Part shown: positions 1-10,515 of the stretch, in pieces | How positions within the stretch are numbered: the stretch's first letter is position 1 | How the letters are laid out: each line of letters opens with the position of its first letter | DNA from: Paenibacillus sp. USDA918EY | GTDB lineage: Bacteria; Bacillota; Bacilli; Paenibacillales; Paenibacillaceae | DNA: 64,000 bases | Direction of reading: 5' to 3' | Assembly: GCF_009870825.1 (NCBI RefSeq) | Contig: NZ_WTWY01000003.1 | Span: forward strand, 186,001 to 250,000 | Program-made: the position numbers and the translations under genes | Notes under the pieces: model-generated | The model's database searches: none | Told to the model about the DNA's origin: nothing | Seen by the model: the letters and a program-made list of their open reading frames with translations, nothing else

Positions 1-540
1 GTTCACGACGAAAAAATCGCCGTACGGATACAGCGTGCGAAGGCACGCCTGGTAATCCTTATAGGCTTCCTCGTTCGGAGTCACCTTGTTTTTGCCGATG
101 TTGACCGCCACCGGAACGGGCCGGTTTTTCAACCGGGACAGCTTCTCCGCCATCGCCTCGGCCCCTTCGTTGTTGAACCCCATGCGGTTCAGGAGCGCTT
201 CGTCCGGGGGCAGACGGAACAAGCGGGGCCGGTCGTTGCCGGGTTGTCCTTTCGGCGTGACCGTCCCCACCTCCATAAAGCCGAAGCCGATGGAAGAAAA
301 ACCTTCCACCGCCGCCGCGTTTTTATCCAGTCCCGCCGCCAGTCCTACCGGGGTGGGAAAATGAAGTCCGAATAGATCAACAGCCAGATCGGGCGTTTCG
401 TCCACGCCGTACATGCTCCGCAAAAGGGCAGGACCTCCGGGGAAGGATCCGGCCGTATGTAATCCTCCGATCACCAAATGATGCGCTTTTTCCGGGTCCA
501 TCTTAAAAAAAATCGGTTTTGCCACGTTTCGGTACAGCAC
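1..540 (-). CDS. pyrD: Dihydroorotate dehydrogenase, quinone-type (partial, 5' part)
   Basis: Class 2 (quinone-linked) dihydroorotate dehydrogenase, the membrane-associated enzyme that oxidises dihydroorotate to orotate in pyrimidine synthesis. The 180 visible codons show the N-terminal membrane-contact helix (LYRNVAKPIFFKMDPEK), the FMN-site AAGLDKN motif, and EVGTVTPKGQPGN and LLNRMGFNN, all typical of class 2 enzymes. The catalytic Ser region and C-terminal half lie beyond the left edge. I chose the GTG at 540 because a GGAGAGGAAGAG ribosome site lies just upstream and the class 2 N-terminus begins there. It stands apart from other pyr genes in what can be seen. Confidence 0.93.
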   Translation of the reverse strand, partial: MLYRNVAKPIFFKMDPEKAHHLVIGGLHTAGSFPGGPALLRSMYGVDETPDLAVDLFGLHFPTPVGLAAGLDKNAAAVEGFSSIGFGFMEVGTVTPKGQPGNDRPRLFRLPPDEALLNRMGFNNEGAEAMAEKLSRLKNRPVPVAVNIGKNKVTPNEEAYKDYQACLRTLYPYGDFFVVN

Positions 541-729
541 CTGCTACTCTTCCTCTCCATCCGCATGTTTGTTCTCTACTTTTCAGTTTATCCTTTTCCG
601 CGGTAAAAGAAAAGTTTTTTGCCTTGGTTGCTTTGCCGGGCCCTCCCCCATGTCCAGCTGGTTTTTTATGGACAAACCCATTACAATTGGGATATCCACT
701 GAAAATCGATAGAAAGAGGGTTGAACGGT

Positions 730-864
730 ATGGCAACCAAACGCAAGCCTCCGACACTTCGGCAAAAAAAAGAAGAAGTGAACAGAAAGGCGATATTTTG
801 GTCAGGCCTCAGTTTATTGCTTCTCATTCTGCTGATCGTAGTGCTGATTCTTTGGAACACCTGA
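730..864 (+). CDS. Small single-pass membrane protein, 44 aa
   Basis: A 44-residue peptide: a basic, hydrophilic N-terminus (MATKRKPPTLRQKKEEVNRK) followed by one long hydrophobic helix (about residues 24-41) and a short WNT tail. This is the shape of a small membrane protein. An AAAGAGGG-like ribosome site precedes the ATG. It sits alone between divergent pyrD and convergent with the L,D-transpeptidase gene, whose stop is 2 bp away. No function can be assigned; coding is supported by start signal, composition and the tight fit between neighbours. Confidence 0.6.
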   Translation: MATKRKPPTLRQKKEEVNRKAIFWSGLSLLLLILLIVVLILWNT

Positions 865-866
865 TT

Positions 867-2291
867 TTACAGCCAGTGGTACGTTTTTTGGGGGTTTGTC
901 TGATCCTGCTCCCGCTTCGTGCGGAATCTTTCCTGCGAAGCGAGCGGTTCGTCAGGCAAGCCCCCTTTGCCGATCATAACCGGCGTTCCCATCGGGACGA
1001 GGTCGAACAATTCCTCTACGTCCGCTTTGCTCATCCGGATGCAGCCCAGCGACTCGTCCTTTCCGATGCTGTCCGGCTCGTCCGTCCCGTGGATGGCGTA
1101 ATTCGTGCCGGATAGCTGCATCCCCCGGCTGCCGAATTCGCCGTCGGCACGCCCGTTCGGATTCATCACCTTATCCGTGATGGCGAATTTGCCTTCAGGC
1201 GTCCGTTCCGCCCCGAGTCCGACCTTGTAATTCCGCAGCATCACCCCGCCGCTGACGACGGCCAGACGGTGGCTGCTTTTGTCGACGATAATGGTTAGCG
1301 GCTGCGCAAAATAAGGTCGGCCTCCCCACGTATCCGCGAGCGGACCTTCCCCTTTTTGGGCATTTTCCCCGTCAGCCGCATGCGGAACCTCCTGCCCTGC
1401 CGCCTCCGCCTTAGCCTGCGCCAGCAATGGCTGAAACGCTTCCTTCATGCTTTCCGTCGTCCCGGAAATCCAGTTGTCCGGAAACGGGCGGGCCAAATCC
1501 GCAAGCTGTTCGGGATATCGGCCGGCATGGTTTTTATAGGCGCGAATTGCGCTGCCAAGCAGCGCGAGCTCCTCCTGCTCCCCCGTCCAGGCAAAGGCCG
1601 CTTTGGCCAGCTTTTCTCCATCCTCCGGACGGCAGCTGCATGTTTTCGGATCATAAGATTGATAGGCAACGGCTCCGCCCCCTTTGTTTTCCAGCGTATA
1701 TCCCACGGGCAGCCGGCGTTTCCACAACAGCCATTTTCCTTGCTTTTTCATTTCCAGGACGGCCAGCCTGCTCCCCAGCAGCCCGGGATGGGCAAGCGGT
1801 CCCGGCGCAATCGGCGTCACGCCCTTTTCCAACCCGCCCTCCCGGACGGCCGTAAACATGACAGCGTCTTCAGCCGGCGGAACGGAACGGTTGTCTTTAT
1901 GGGGGGAAGCTTGATTTTTGTCTTCTTCGACGCCCGGGTCCGGATGCTGAACGGCCGCCGCTTCTTTTGCTTTTTGATGCTGCCGCGGCGCATCCACGGA
2001 CGGGACAAGGGCCAGCAGCAAAATCATCAGCGCGACGAACGCGCGGCGCAGCCGGGCGGTCCGGCGTTCCTTCTCTTCCGCCTGCTGCAGCAGCTTGAGC
2101 TCGTATTCCTGCCAAATGTCGGAGGGCATTTTGCTTGTCTCGAACGCTTCATAAATGCCTCCGGAACGGTTGAAACAGTAGTTCGCTTTGCCAAGCTGCC
2201 CTTCTTTTTCATATTCCTTGCCGAGCAAATACCAGCCCATCTTATTATCCGGGTGCATCTGCACGTATTTTTTCAAATATGAATTCCTCAC
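867..2291 (-). CDS. L,D-transpeptidase (YkuD family) with N-terminal TPR-like and membrane segment
   Basis: Murein L,D-transpeptidase of the ErfK/YbiS/YkuD family, expected to act outside the membrane on peptidoglycan cross-links. The N-terminus has a TPR-like stretch (YVQMHPDNKMGWYLLGKEYE), then one membrane helix (RAFVALMILLLALVPS), a Pro/Glu-rich linker, and a C-terminal YkuD domain with the HGT ... SLGCIRM catalytic signature (His about residue 401, Cys 417). An in-frame ATG lies at 2303, but it is part of the sequence GGAGG that sits 5 nt before a GTG at 2291, so the GTG is the likelier start (474 aa). Followed 3' by nothing obvious except the 2-bp gap to the small membrane gene on the other strand. 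Confidence 0.9.
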   Translation of the reverse strand: MRNSYLKKYVQMHPDNKMGWYLLGKEYEKEGQLGKANYCFNRSGGIYEAFETSKMPSDIWQEYELKLLQQAEEKERRTARLRRAFVALMILLLALVPSVDAPRQHQKAKEAAAVQHPDPGVEEDKNQASPHKDNRSVPPAEDAVMFTAVREGGLEKGVTPIAPGPLAHPGLLGSRLAVLEMKKQGKWLLWKRRLPVGYTLENKGGGAVAYQSYDPKTCSCRPEDGEKLAKAAFAWTGEQEELALLGSAIRAYKNHAGRYPEQLADLARPFPDNWISGTTESMKEAFQPLLAQAKAEAAGQEVPHAADGENAQKGEGPLADTWGGRPYFAQPLTIIVDKSSHRLAVVSGGVMLRNYKVGLGAERTPEGKFAITDKVMNPNGRADGEFGSRGMQLSGTNYAIHGTDEPDSIGKDESLGCIRMSKADVEELFDLVPMGTPVMIGKGGLPDEPLASQERFRTKREQDQTNPQKTYHWL

Positions 2292-2340
2292 AGGTTCCTC
2301 CATCAAAAAAACGTCTTTACTATATATATCGGGTCGGGGC

Positions 2341-2383
2341 GGCAAAAAAAACACCCTCCTTCCGGATCAAACCGGACGAGGGT
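2341..2383 (-). terminator. Intrinsic terminator of the ferredoxin gene
   Basis: On the minus strand CACCCTCGTCCGG pairs imperfectly with CCGGAAGGAGGGTG and is followed by a run of eight T. It lies just past the ferredoxin stop and just before the L,D-transpeptidase start. Confidence 0.85.
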
Positions 2384-2396
2384 GCTGCGGCTGCAT

Positions 2397-2711
<315 letters not shown>

Positions 2712-2779
2712 TCATAATGCAACTTCGGCCAAATGCCAATGATCGATGTCACGTTCAAGCCGGAACATTCGCGCAGGCG

Positions 2780-4075
2780 TCACGGAAGATCCATTCCGTC
2801 TTTGCCCACGAAATCCATTTGGAGCGACGTCCCTCTGGCTTTATGGTCGCGCAGCAGCGCCGACGGGTCGTCGCCGAGCATGCCCGCGGTAACGATCGCG
2901 TTTTCGCCGAATTTGTTGCGGAGCATGTCCATCGTTTTCGTCAGCGTTTCTTTTTTCGGTTGTTTTTCATATTCGAAAAGGTCCAGCTGGATCGCGGCTT
3001 CGTCCCTCGGCGTCAAATGCTGGAGCGTGATTCCGAGCAGCCTTACAGGCTTATCCCAGCTCCAATGATCGGCGTACAGCCTCCGGGCTTCGTCGTAGAT
3101 GTCGCCCGCGTCCTCCGTCGGCGTCTTCAGCATGCGGCTGCGCGTGATCGTTTTCATGTCCGGCGTCCGGATCGTAATCTGAACTCCCCCCGCGACAAGT
3201 CCCTGGCGTCTCATCCGGCGCGCAACCTGATCGCTGATGTTAAGCAGCACCCGATGGACATCCTCCCGCGCCTGAATATCGGCCGGCAGCGTCGTCGTAT
3301 GGCCGATCGATTTGTTAGGCTCGCGTTCCTCCACTACGGGCGAATGGTCGATGCCGTTCGCGGCCTGCTTCATCCAAGCGCCCATCACGCCAAACGAACG
3401 GACTAGCGCCTCTTCGTCGGTATTCGCGAGCTGGCCGATCGTATGGATCCCGATTTTGCGCAGTTTTTCGGCCGTTTTGCCGCCGATGCCGAACAATTCG
3501 CCGCATGGTTTGTTCCAGAGCAGGCGCGGCACGTCCCGAATGCGCAGCACGGAAATGCCGCGCGGCTTTTTCATGTCGGAGGCCATTTTGGCAAGCAGCT
3601 TGTTGGGAGCGATCCCGACCGAACACGGCAATCCGAGCTCCTCGTCGATCCGCCGCTGGATTTCCTCCGCGATATGCTGCGGCGTGCCGAATTGTTTCGA
3701 GCCGGTAATGTCGAGGTAACATTCATCGATGGAAGTCGCCTGCATGAGCGGCGTATAGGAGTATGCGATTTTCATGAACGCTTTCGAATATTTGCGGTAC
3801 AGATGGAAATCGGGTTTAATAATGATCAGATCGGGACACTGCTTCAGCGCGCGGCCTACCTGCATCCCGGTCGAAATCCCCTTCTTCCTGGCCGCGTAAG
3901 AGCAGGTGACGATAATGCCCTTGCGCAGCTCGATGCTGCCGGCCACCGCCGTCGGCTTGCCGCGGTATTTCTCCGGTTCCTCCGCCTCATGGACCGAGCA
4001 GTAAAAAGCGTTCATATCCACATGCAAAATGACCCTTCCATTGGTTGGATAATAAGCGTCTACGTCACTCTTCAT
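2780..4075 (-). CDS. dinB: DNA polymerase IV (Y-family translesion polymerase)
   Basis: Error-prone translesion DNA polymerase. The palm catalytic acids are visible: Asp20 in HVDMNAFY and Asp117-Glu118 in SIDECYLD. HhH-type GIGGKTAEKLRKIGI and the little-finger domain follow, and a beta-clamp binding motif QLDLFEYE lies near residue 365. Length 431 aa is normal for this family. A LexA box was not found upstream by eye, so SOS control is not claimed. The gene is divergent from cimA. Confidence 0.93.
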   Translation of the reverse strand: MKSDVDAYYPTNGRVILHVDMNAFYCSVHEAEEPEKYRGKPTAVAGSIELRKGIIVTCSYAARKKGISTGMQVGRALKQCPDLIIIKPDFHLYRKYSKAFMKIAYSYTPLMQATSIDECYLDITGSKQFGTPQHIAEEIQRRIDEELGLPCSVGIAPNKLLAKMASDMKKPRGISVLRIRDVPRLLWNKPCGELFGIGGKTAEKLRKIGIHTIGQLANTDEEALVRSFGVMGAWMKQAANGIDHSPVVEEREPNKSIGHTTTLPADIQAREDVHRVLLNISDQVARRMRRQGLVAGGVQITIRTPDMKTITRSRMLKTPTEDAGDIYDEARRLYADHWSWDKPVRLLGITLQHLTPRDEAAIQLDLFEYEKQPKKETLTKTMDMLRNKFGENAIVTAGMLGDDPSALLRDHKARGTSLQMDFVGKDGMDLP

Positions 4076-4170
4076 GAGTCCTTCTCACCTTCGCGATTTT
4101 CGTTACGTTCAGCATAACGCCCCCCATGCGGGAGGTCAAGAAAGAGGAATGGACGAAAAACGCGAATTCT

Positions 4171-4201
4171 TTGTTACATTCCCGCGTAAAAATGCTATAA
4201 T
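4171..4201 (+). promoter_or_regulatory. cimA promoter, extended -10
   Basis: TGCTATAAT at 4193-4201 is an extended -10; upstream TTGTTA (4171-4176) is 19 nt away and TTACAT 16 nt away. The leader to cimA is about 75 nt and shows no T-box or other recognisable leucine/isoleucine riboregulator. Confidence 0.6.
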
Positions 4202-4284
4202 AATTTACTATATATGTGGGTCGTCAGAATCCCGCTAAAAACGAATCAATGAATTCATAAGAACTTCCAAAGGAGGACGCTTCC

Positions 4285-5910
<1,626 letters not shown>

Positions 5911-5923
5911 GTTCGCGAAAACA

Positions 5924-5963
5924 TAAAAAACCTCGGGCGTCCCGCCGGACGCCGAGGTTTTTT
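5924..5963. terminator. Bidirectional terminator between cimA and the ResA-like gene
   Basis: CCTCGG(G)CGTCC pairs with GGACGCCGAGG around a CGCC loop, flanked by A-run on the left and T-run on the right, so it can serve both convergent genes. Confidence 0.9.
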
Positions 5964-5995
5964 ATCGTCTGCGGGCAGCAGACGTCGTCTGAGCA

Positions 5996-6550
5996 TCAGG
6001 ATTTGATCAAATGTTTCACTTTTTTCTCCAAATCCTTTTGCGACAAAATGCCGAGCACGACTTCCTGTACGACCCCGCGTTTATCGATCAGCACGTTGGT
6101 CGGGAAAACGACCCCTTTGTACTGCTTTTCGTAAATGTCGGCTTTCAGATCCAGCATGACCGGGAATTTAACCTTATATTTATCGACAAAAGTTTGGGCG
6201 TTCTTTTTATTGTCGTATTTGGTCACGTTGACTCCGTACACGTCCAGGCTGTCCTTGTATTTCTCGGCAATCGCGTTCAGCTCGGGCGCTTCCTGCTGGC
6301 AAGGGTCGCACCAGGATGCCCAAAAATTCAGCAAAATCGCTTTATCCTGGGCGCCTCCGACTTGATATTCCTTCCCATCCAGCCCTTGGGCGGTGAACGC
6401 CGGAGCGAGCAGGCCGGCCTTGGGCCCCGTCTCGGTCGGCATCGGCTCTTCATGCCGGAACGCCGCTTGAATGCCGGGTCCCGCATTTTGGTAAACCGCG
6501 ATGCCGATTAAGACGATGACCCCAAGAAGAATATATAGATTACGCTTCAT
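5996..6550 (-). CDS. ResA/TlpA-like membrane-anchored thiol-disulfide oxidoreductase
   Basis: Thioredoxin-fold reductase tethered outside the membrane, of the kind that reduces apocytochrome c or spore-envelope disulfides. An uncleaved signal anchor occupies residues 4-20; the redox motif is WCDPC (Cys81, Cys84) with the cis-Pro region GVVFPTNVLID. The spacing acid residue differs from the WCEPC of B. subtilis ResA. Length 184 aa is typical of ResA/StoA. No resB/resC or ccdA neighbour is present, so the precise partner is unknown. Confidence 0.87.
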   Translation of the reverse strand: MKRNLYILLGVIVLIGIAVYQNAGPGIQAAFRHEEPMPTETGPKAGLLAPAFTAQGLDGKEYQVGGAQDKAILLNFWASWCDPCQQEAPELNAIAEKYKDSLDVYGVNVTKYDNKKNAQTFVDKYKVKFPVMLDLKADIYEKQYKGVVFPTNVLIDKRGVVQEVVLGILSQKDLEKKVKHLIKS

Positions 6551-6595
6551 GGATGTCTTCGTTCCTTTTCATATAGAAATTTCTAACTATCCTGT

Positions 6596-6625
6596 ATTGT
6601 ACCCTCTTTTCTACGCAACTTACAA
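6596..6625 (-). promoter_or_regulatory. Promoter of the ResA-like gene
   Basis: Minus strand TTGTAA (6625-6620) and TACAAT (6601-6596) separated by 18 nt, about 45 nt before the ATG. Confidence 0.6.
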
Positions 6626-6675
6626 ATTGTTTGCGAAGATTTTCCAAGAATTAAAAAAGTATCTTCAATGCCGAT

Positions 6676-6707
6676 AAAAAAATGCCTCTGCTTCCTGAAG
6701 CAGAGGC
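6676..6707 (-). terminator. Intrinsic terminator on the minus strand, at the 5' end of the JAMM gene
   Basis: A perfect 10-bp stem (GCCTCTGCTT / AAGCAGAGGC, loop of 4) followed on the minus strand by seven T. No minus-strand gene ends next to it; the nearest upstream one on that strand is the exonuclease, 470 bp away beyond the JAMM-family gene. See findings. Confidence 0.75.
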
Positions 6708-6729
6708 CATCGAGAGGGGAGAACTACGG

Positions 6730-7185
6730 TTGGCAGATCTTCATACCATCCGGAGGGAAATCCGGATCAGCGCCTTGTGCGGAAGGCAGATCGCCGAACA
6801 CCTCGTTTCCGGATTGCCGTATGAAACCTGCGGCGTGTTGCGGGGTAAAGCTGCAGCGGGCGGCATGCGAATCGACGCGTTTGCCCCGATCCGCAACGTA
6901 GCGCCTGACCCGCTGCATCATTTCGTCCTGAACCCGGCTGAGTGGATCAGGGAATGCTTGCGGGGAGAAGGCCTGATCGGCCTGTTCCATTCCCATCCGT
7001 CTTCGCCGCCCGTTCCTTCCGGCGAAGATTTGCGGCAGCTTCCCTTGTTCGCCGGCATGTTCCGGGTATATCTTATCGGAAGCCCCGGCGGCGCGGGAAG
7101 TGAAACGGCCCTAAACGGTTATTTCATCGATAAAGATGCGGGTGATCGGTATCATCTGCTGCCCGCGGCGGTCAGGCATGGCTGA
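6730..7185 (+). CDS. JAMM/MPN (M67) metallopeptidase-like protein
   Basis: Mov34/MPN/PAD-1 fold protein with the complete JAMM zinc signature: Glu32 in YETCGVLRG, then HSHPSSPPVPSGED, i.e. His-x-His-x7-Ser-x2-Asp (His87, His89, Ser97, Asp100). Such proteins hydrolyse isopeptide or thiocarboxylate-carrier links; no ThiS/MoaD-like or ThiF-like partner is nearby, so the substrate is unknown. An ATG at 6682 is in frame, but it lies inside the stem of a minus-strand terminator and lacks a ribosome site; the TTG at 6730 has GAGGGGAG 8 nt upstream and is preferred (151 aa). Its 3' end overlaps the exonuclease gene by 14 bp. Confidence 0.83.
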   Translation: MADLHTIRREIRISALCGRQIAEHLVSGLPYETCGVLRGKAAAGGMRIDAFAPIRNVAPDPLHHFVLNPAEWIRECLRGEGLIGLFHSHPSSPPVPSGEDLRQLPLFAGMFRVYLIGSPGGAGSETALNGYFIDKDAGDRYHLLPAAVRHG

Positions 7186-7912
7186 GACAGGCGTACAAAT
7201 CGCCCAGCGTCTCGGCCTTGCAGCCTTCCGCAATGTCGCTCAAATATGAAACCCATAGCTTTGCGGTCATTTTGGCGTCCTCAAGCGCATGATGCCTGCC
7301 TTTAACCGGGATGCCTTTTTCCGTCAGCAAAGCGTCCAGCGAATAACTTGAAAGACTCGGCTTCAGCCAGCGGGCGATCATCATCGTGTCGATCACGCGG
7401 TGGCTGAGATTGACCTTGGACGTTTTCCATAGAGCGGCGTTCAGAAAAGCTTTGTCATGCCCGCTGGCATGGGCGACTAGCACCCGGTCGCCGACAAAAT
7501 GCATAAAGTCGTGAAGCCCTTCGATCAGCGGCGGAGCTTCGTCGATCATCGGCTGCGTAATGCCTGTCAGCTCGGTAATTTTCGGCGGCACCGGCCGCTT
7601 GGCTTTGACCAGCGTATAGAACTGCTCTTCCTTCACGATCTGTTCGCCGTCGGCCTTCAGCGCCCCGATCGACAATATTTCATCCCCCTGCTGAACGTTG
7701 AATCCGGTCGTCTCAAGGTCGAACACGACGGTCTTCAGCTTATGGAGCGGCGTGCGAAGCATTTCCGGGCGGCGCTGCTCCCGCATGAGGGAGCGGATGA
7801 AAGCCATCTGCTGGGCCGACGTTCCTCCCATGACGGATGCAACCGCCGACGGCACACCGCCTTGGCGCAGCAAACTCCAAAATCCGCCGTTTCCTCGTTC
7901 CGGGGTTTTCAT
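7172..7912 (-). CDS. DnaQ-like 3'-5' exonuclease (DEDDh)
   Basis: Exonuclease domain of the DNA polymerase III epsilon type. FDLETTG supplies Asp65 and Glu67, and the later HHALEDAK stretch gives the DEDDh histidine and aspartate. The N-terminal 50 residues are a non-catalytic extension (RGNGGFWSLLRQGG ...). Start ATG overlaps the stop of the DUF294 gene by 4 bp (ATGA arrangement), so the two are translationally coupled and form the distal part of the amt transcription unit. No terminator lies directly after its stop. Confidence 0.87.
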   Translation of the reverse strand: MKTPERGNGGFWSLLRQGGVPSAVASVMGGTSAQQMAFIRSLMREQRRPEMLRTPLHKLKTVVFDLETTGFNVQQGDEILSIGALKADGEQIVKEEQFYTLVKAKRPVPPKITELTGITQPMIDEAPPLIEGLHDFMHFVGDRVLVAHASGHDKAFLNAALWKTSKVNLSHRVIDTMMIARWLKPSLSSYSLDALLTEKGIPVKGRHHALEDAKMTAKLWVSYLSDIAEGCKAETLGDLYACLSHA

Positions 7913-8988
7913 GGCCTTCCCCTCTCCGCAAACCGCAGCCTTCGGTTTAATGCACGGTGCATGCGCCTTACGGTCGTCAAACTTTCCCTCAGCTTATACA
8001 AAAGCGTTTTTTTCTTCAGCTCCGATTGCGGCAAATAACCGCTGCTGGCATAAACGCCGTCCCGGATCGTGTAGGAAGCCGAAGCGCGCAACGTCAACGC
8101 GGTCAGAAACGCGCGCTGGCAGTTTTCCAGCAGCAGATTGCCGCCGTCAAGCAACGTCAACCTTTCCAGCCGTTTGAGCGTTGAGGTCTCGTTGACCCCT
8201 TCCTGCAACGCCATGTAGCGGATGCTGTTGACGAGCGGGATATATACCCCGTATTTGACGTCAAAATCGCCGGCGTGGTCGCCGAAACGTTCGGTCACCA
8301 CCTGCCCGAGAATGTTCAGCGTCGCTTTGTGCCTGACCGTATTTCGCAAAAAGGCGGTCGTCATTTCCGGCGAATCGTTCATCCGGACGGCGAAAAACTG
8401 CTTCCAGGCTTCCGTCAGGGACGGGTCCCCGGCAATCCGGCGCATATCCGAAGCGATCATCAGGCAGCGCACGTTTTCCCAGCTATAATCCCGGTGCCAG
8501 CTTGCCAGCTGCCGCTTCCATTCCTCCAGCGTTTTGTTCCAGGCCGGCTCGGAGCACATCACTTTCCCTTTGCATTTTTCATAACCCAAATATTCCAGCA
8601 AATCGGACAAACGCCGCCCGAAAGCCGCAAAATACCGATCCTTCTGCCCATGGGCTTCGTCGCTGACGATCAGCCCGTTGTCCTGGTCGCTCCAAGGCGT
8701 CGATTCCCTTCGGCCGGAGCTTCCGAATACGACCAAAGCGTAGGGGACCGGGGGCGGGCCGTAACCCGCCCTTTCCAGCTCCGCTTCGCAAACCGCGGCA
8801 GCCCTTGCGGCCACTTCGTCGTGCATGTCATTTACGAGTGCCGTCCAGACGTCAATCGGCATTTCCGGGTACGCATGCTCGATCCACGATTGGCAGGCCA
8901 GCCTGCCATCCCGCAGCTGCTCGCGTGTCGCCGCAAATCGGATCATGCTCAAATCCGGCTCCCGTTCCGCGTTTTTCATCGGCTCCAT
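7909..8988 (-). CDS. DUF294 putative nucleotidyltransferase (PII-uridylyltransferase-like)
   Basis: Pol-beta-type nucleotidyltransferase with the DUF294 and DUF294_C domains. The active-site pattern GSSGRRESTPWSDQD (Gly89-Ser90 and Asp101/Asp103) is intact. CBS and cyclic-nucleotide domains that often precede DUF294 in other bacteria are absent, leaving a minimal 359-aa form. GGGAGG sits 7 nt before the ATG. It lies 68 bp after the ammonium transporter with no terminator between and overlaps the exonuclease gene, which suggests a role linked to nitrogen status; the substrate is unknown. Confidence 0.85.
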   Translation of the reverse strand: MEPMKNAEREPDLSMIRFAATREQLRDGRLACQSWIEHAYPEMPIDVWTALVNDMHDEVAARAAAVCEAELERAGYGPPPVPYALVVFGSSGRRESTPWSDQDNGLIVSDEAHGQKDRYFAAFGRRLSDLLEYLGYEKCKGKVMCSEPAWNKTLEEWKRQLASWHRDYSWENVRCLMIASDMRRIAGDPSLTEAWKQFFAVRMNDSPEMTTAFLRNTVRHKATLNILGQVVTERFGDHAGDFDVKYGVYIPLVNSIRYMALQEGVNETSTLKRLERLTLLDGGNLLLENCQRAFLTALTLRASASYTIRDGVYASSGYLPQSELKKKTLLYKLRESLTTVRRMHRALNRRLRFAERGRP

Positions 8989-9056
8989 CCCCGCACCTCC
9001 CTGTCAAGCCAAGCGTGAAAACTAAAGATGAAAGATCATGTCAAAGTATGGCGGTC

Positions 9057-10496
9057 CTAGAAGGCTTCGCCGGTTCCGACCGACGGTTTGACGCCGGACA
9101 TCTCGTTTGCCGGCTTTGCGGCTTCGGCGCCGGCGATCAGCTTCATTTGCTCCGGATAACCGTAAGCGCCGTGTTCGCTCATATCCAGTCCCATCATTTC
9201 TTCTTCCTCCGATACGCGGATGCCCATCGTCGCCTTCATGATGCCGACAATGACAAACGAAATGACGAAAACGAAAACGAATGCCCCGAGCACCCCAAGC
9301 AGCTGTACCCCAAGCTGCTCAAGGCCGCCGCCGTAGAACAATCCCGGTTTGCCGACTCCCGTCGTTTCCACCAGCTTCGGCGTCGCGAACAACCCCGTGG
9401 AAACGGCGCCCCAAATGCCGGCGATGCCGTGAACGGAAAAGGCGTAAATCGGATCGTCGATCCCCGCTCTTTCAAACCACTGCGCCGTAAAAAACGTAAC
9501 GATTCCCGCCACGGCACCGATGACGACGGCTGCCCAGGCGTCGACGAAGGCGCAGGAGCCCGTAATGGCGACAAGGGCGGCCAAAACGCCGTTCAGCATG
9601 CTCGGAATGTCGGCCTTGCCGAACACCGCCCACGAAATCAACAGCGCCGCGATCGCGCCTGCGGCAACCGCGATGTTGGTCGTCAGCGCCACGTATCCGA
9701 AAAAACCGTCCATCATGGCCGAAAGGGTGCTGCCCGGGTTAAAGCCGAACCAACCGATCCACAGAATAAACACCCCAAGGACGGAGAGCACTTGATTGTG
9801 GCCCGGAATGCTGTTCGGCTTGCCGTCTTTATTGTATTTTCCTAGGCGTGGTTTGAGCATGTAGGTTATGACCAAGGCCGCCGTTGCGCCCGTCAAATGG
9901 ACGACCGTCGATCCGGCGAAATCCTGCATGCCGAGCTGCCCGAGCCAGCCGCCGCCCCAAACCCAGTGGGCCACGACCGGATAAACGACGATCATGAACA
10001 ACGCGCCGAATACGATATAGACGCTCAGCTTCGCGCGTTCAGCCATGCCGCCGCAGGCAATCGCCAGCGAAACGGCCGCAAAGGAAAGCTGGAACAAAAA
10101 CTTGACCGAGAGCGAGACGTCCGATGCCGCCAAGGCGTCAAACGACTTGGCCATCGAATCGCCTGTCATGAAAAAGCCCGTCGTTCCGAAAATGCTGTTG
10201 CCGTTGCCGAAACCGAGCCCGAAGCCGAAAGCCCAAAACACGATGATGGCGATTCCCAGCGTCAGCACGGTTTTGCCGGCGATATGGCCCGCGTTTTTCA
10301 TCCGCACCGAGCCGGCTTCCAGCAGGGCGAATCCCGCTTGCATAAAAAAGACGAGCATCGCCGCGACAAACACAAAAAACGTGTTTAACCCTGCTTGCAG
10401 CTGTACGTTGGTAGCCCCGTCGTCGGCAAATACCGTTGCCGGAAGAGCCATGAATGCAAGAAATGCCAAAACACCGCCAAACCACTTTCTTTTCAT
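9057..10496 (-). CDS. amt: Ammonium transporter (Amt/MEP/Rh)
   Basis: Integral membrane ammonium channel/transporter, 479 aa, with a signal peptide (MKRKWFGGVLAFLAFMALPATVFA) and eleven predicted membrane helices. The pore histidine motifs are visible as STVVHLTGATAALV and FSVHGIAGIWG. An upstream in-frame start exists at 10553, but MKRKWF at 10496 follows AAGGAGTGGGGAAG and matches a signal peptide. No glnK/glnB (PII) gene follows, unlike the usual amtB-glnK pair; a nucleotidyltransferase gene takes that place. Two GlnR/TnrA-like boxes flank its promoter. Confidence 0.93.
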   Translation of the reverse strand: MKRKWFGGVLAFLAFMALPATVFADDGATNVQLQAGLNTFFVFVAAMLVFFMQAGFALLEAGSVRMKNAGHIAGKTVLTLGIAIIVFWAFGFGLGFGNGNSIFGTTGFFMTGDSMAKSFDALAASDVSLSVKFLFQLSFAAVSLAIACGGMAERAKLSVYIVFGALFMIVVYPVVAHWVWGGGWLGQLGMQDFAGSTVVHLTGATAALVITYMLKPRLGKYNKDGKPNSIPGHNQVLSVLGVFILWIGWFGFNPGSTLSAMMDGFFGYVALTTNIAVAAGAIAALLISWAVFGKADIPSMLNGVLAALVAITGSCAFVDAWAAVVIGAVAGIVTFFTAQWFERAGIDDPIYAFSVHGIAGIWGAVSTGLFATPKLVETTGVGKPGLFYGGGLEQLGVQLLGVLGAFVFVFVISFVIVGIMKATMGIRVSEEEEMMGLDMSEHGAYGYPEQMKLIAGAEAAKPANEMSGVKPSVGTGEAF

Positions 10497-10515
10497 CTTC
10501 CCCACTCCTTGTTTG

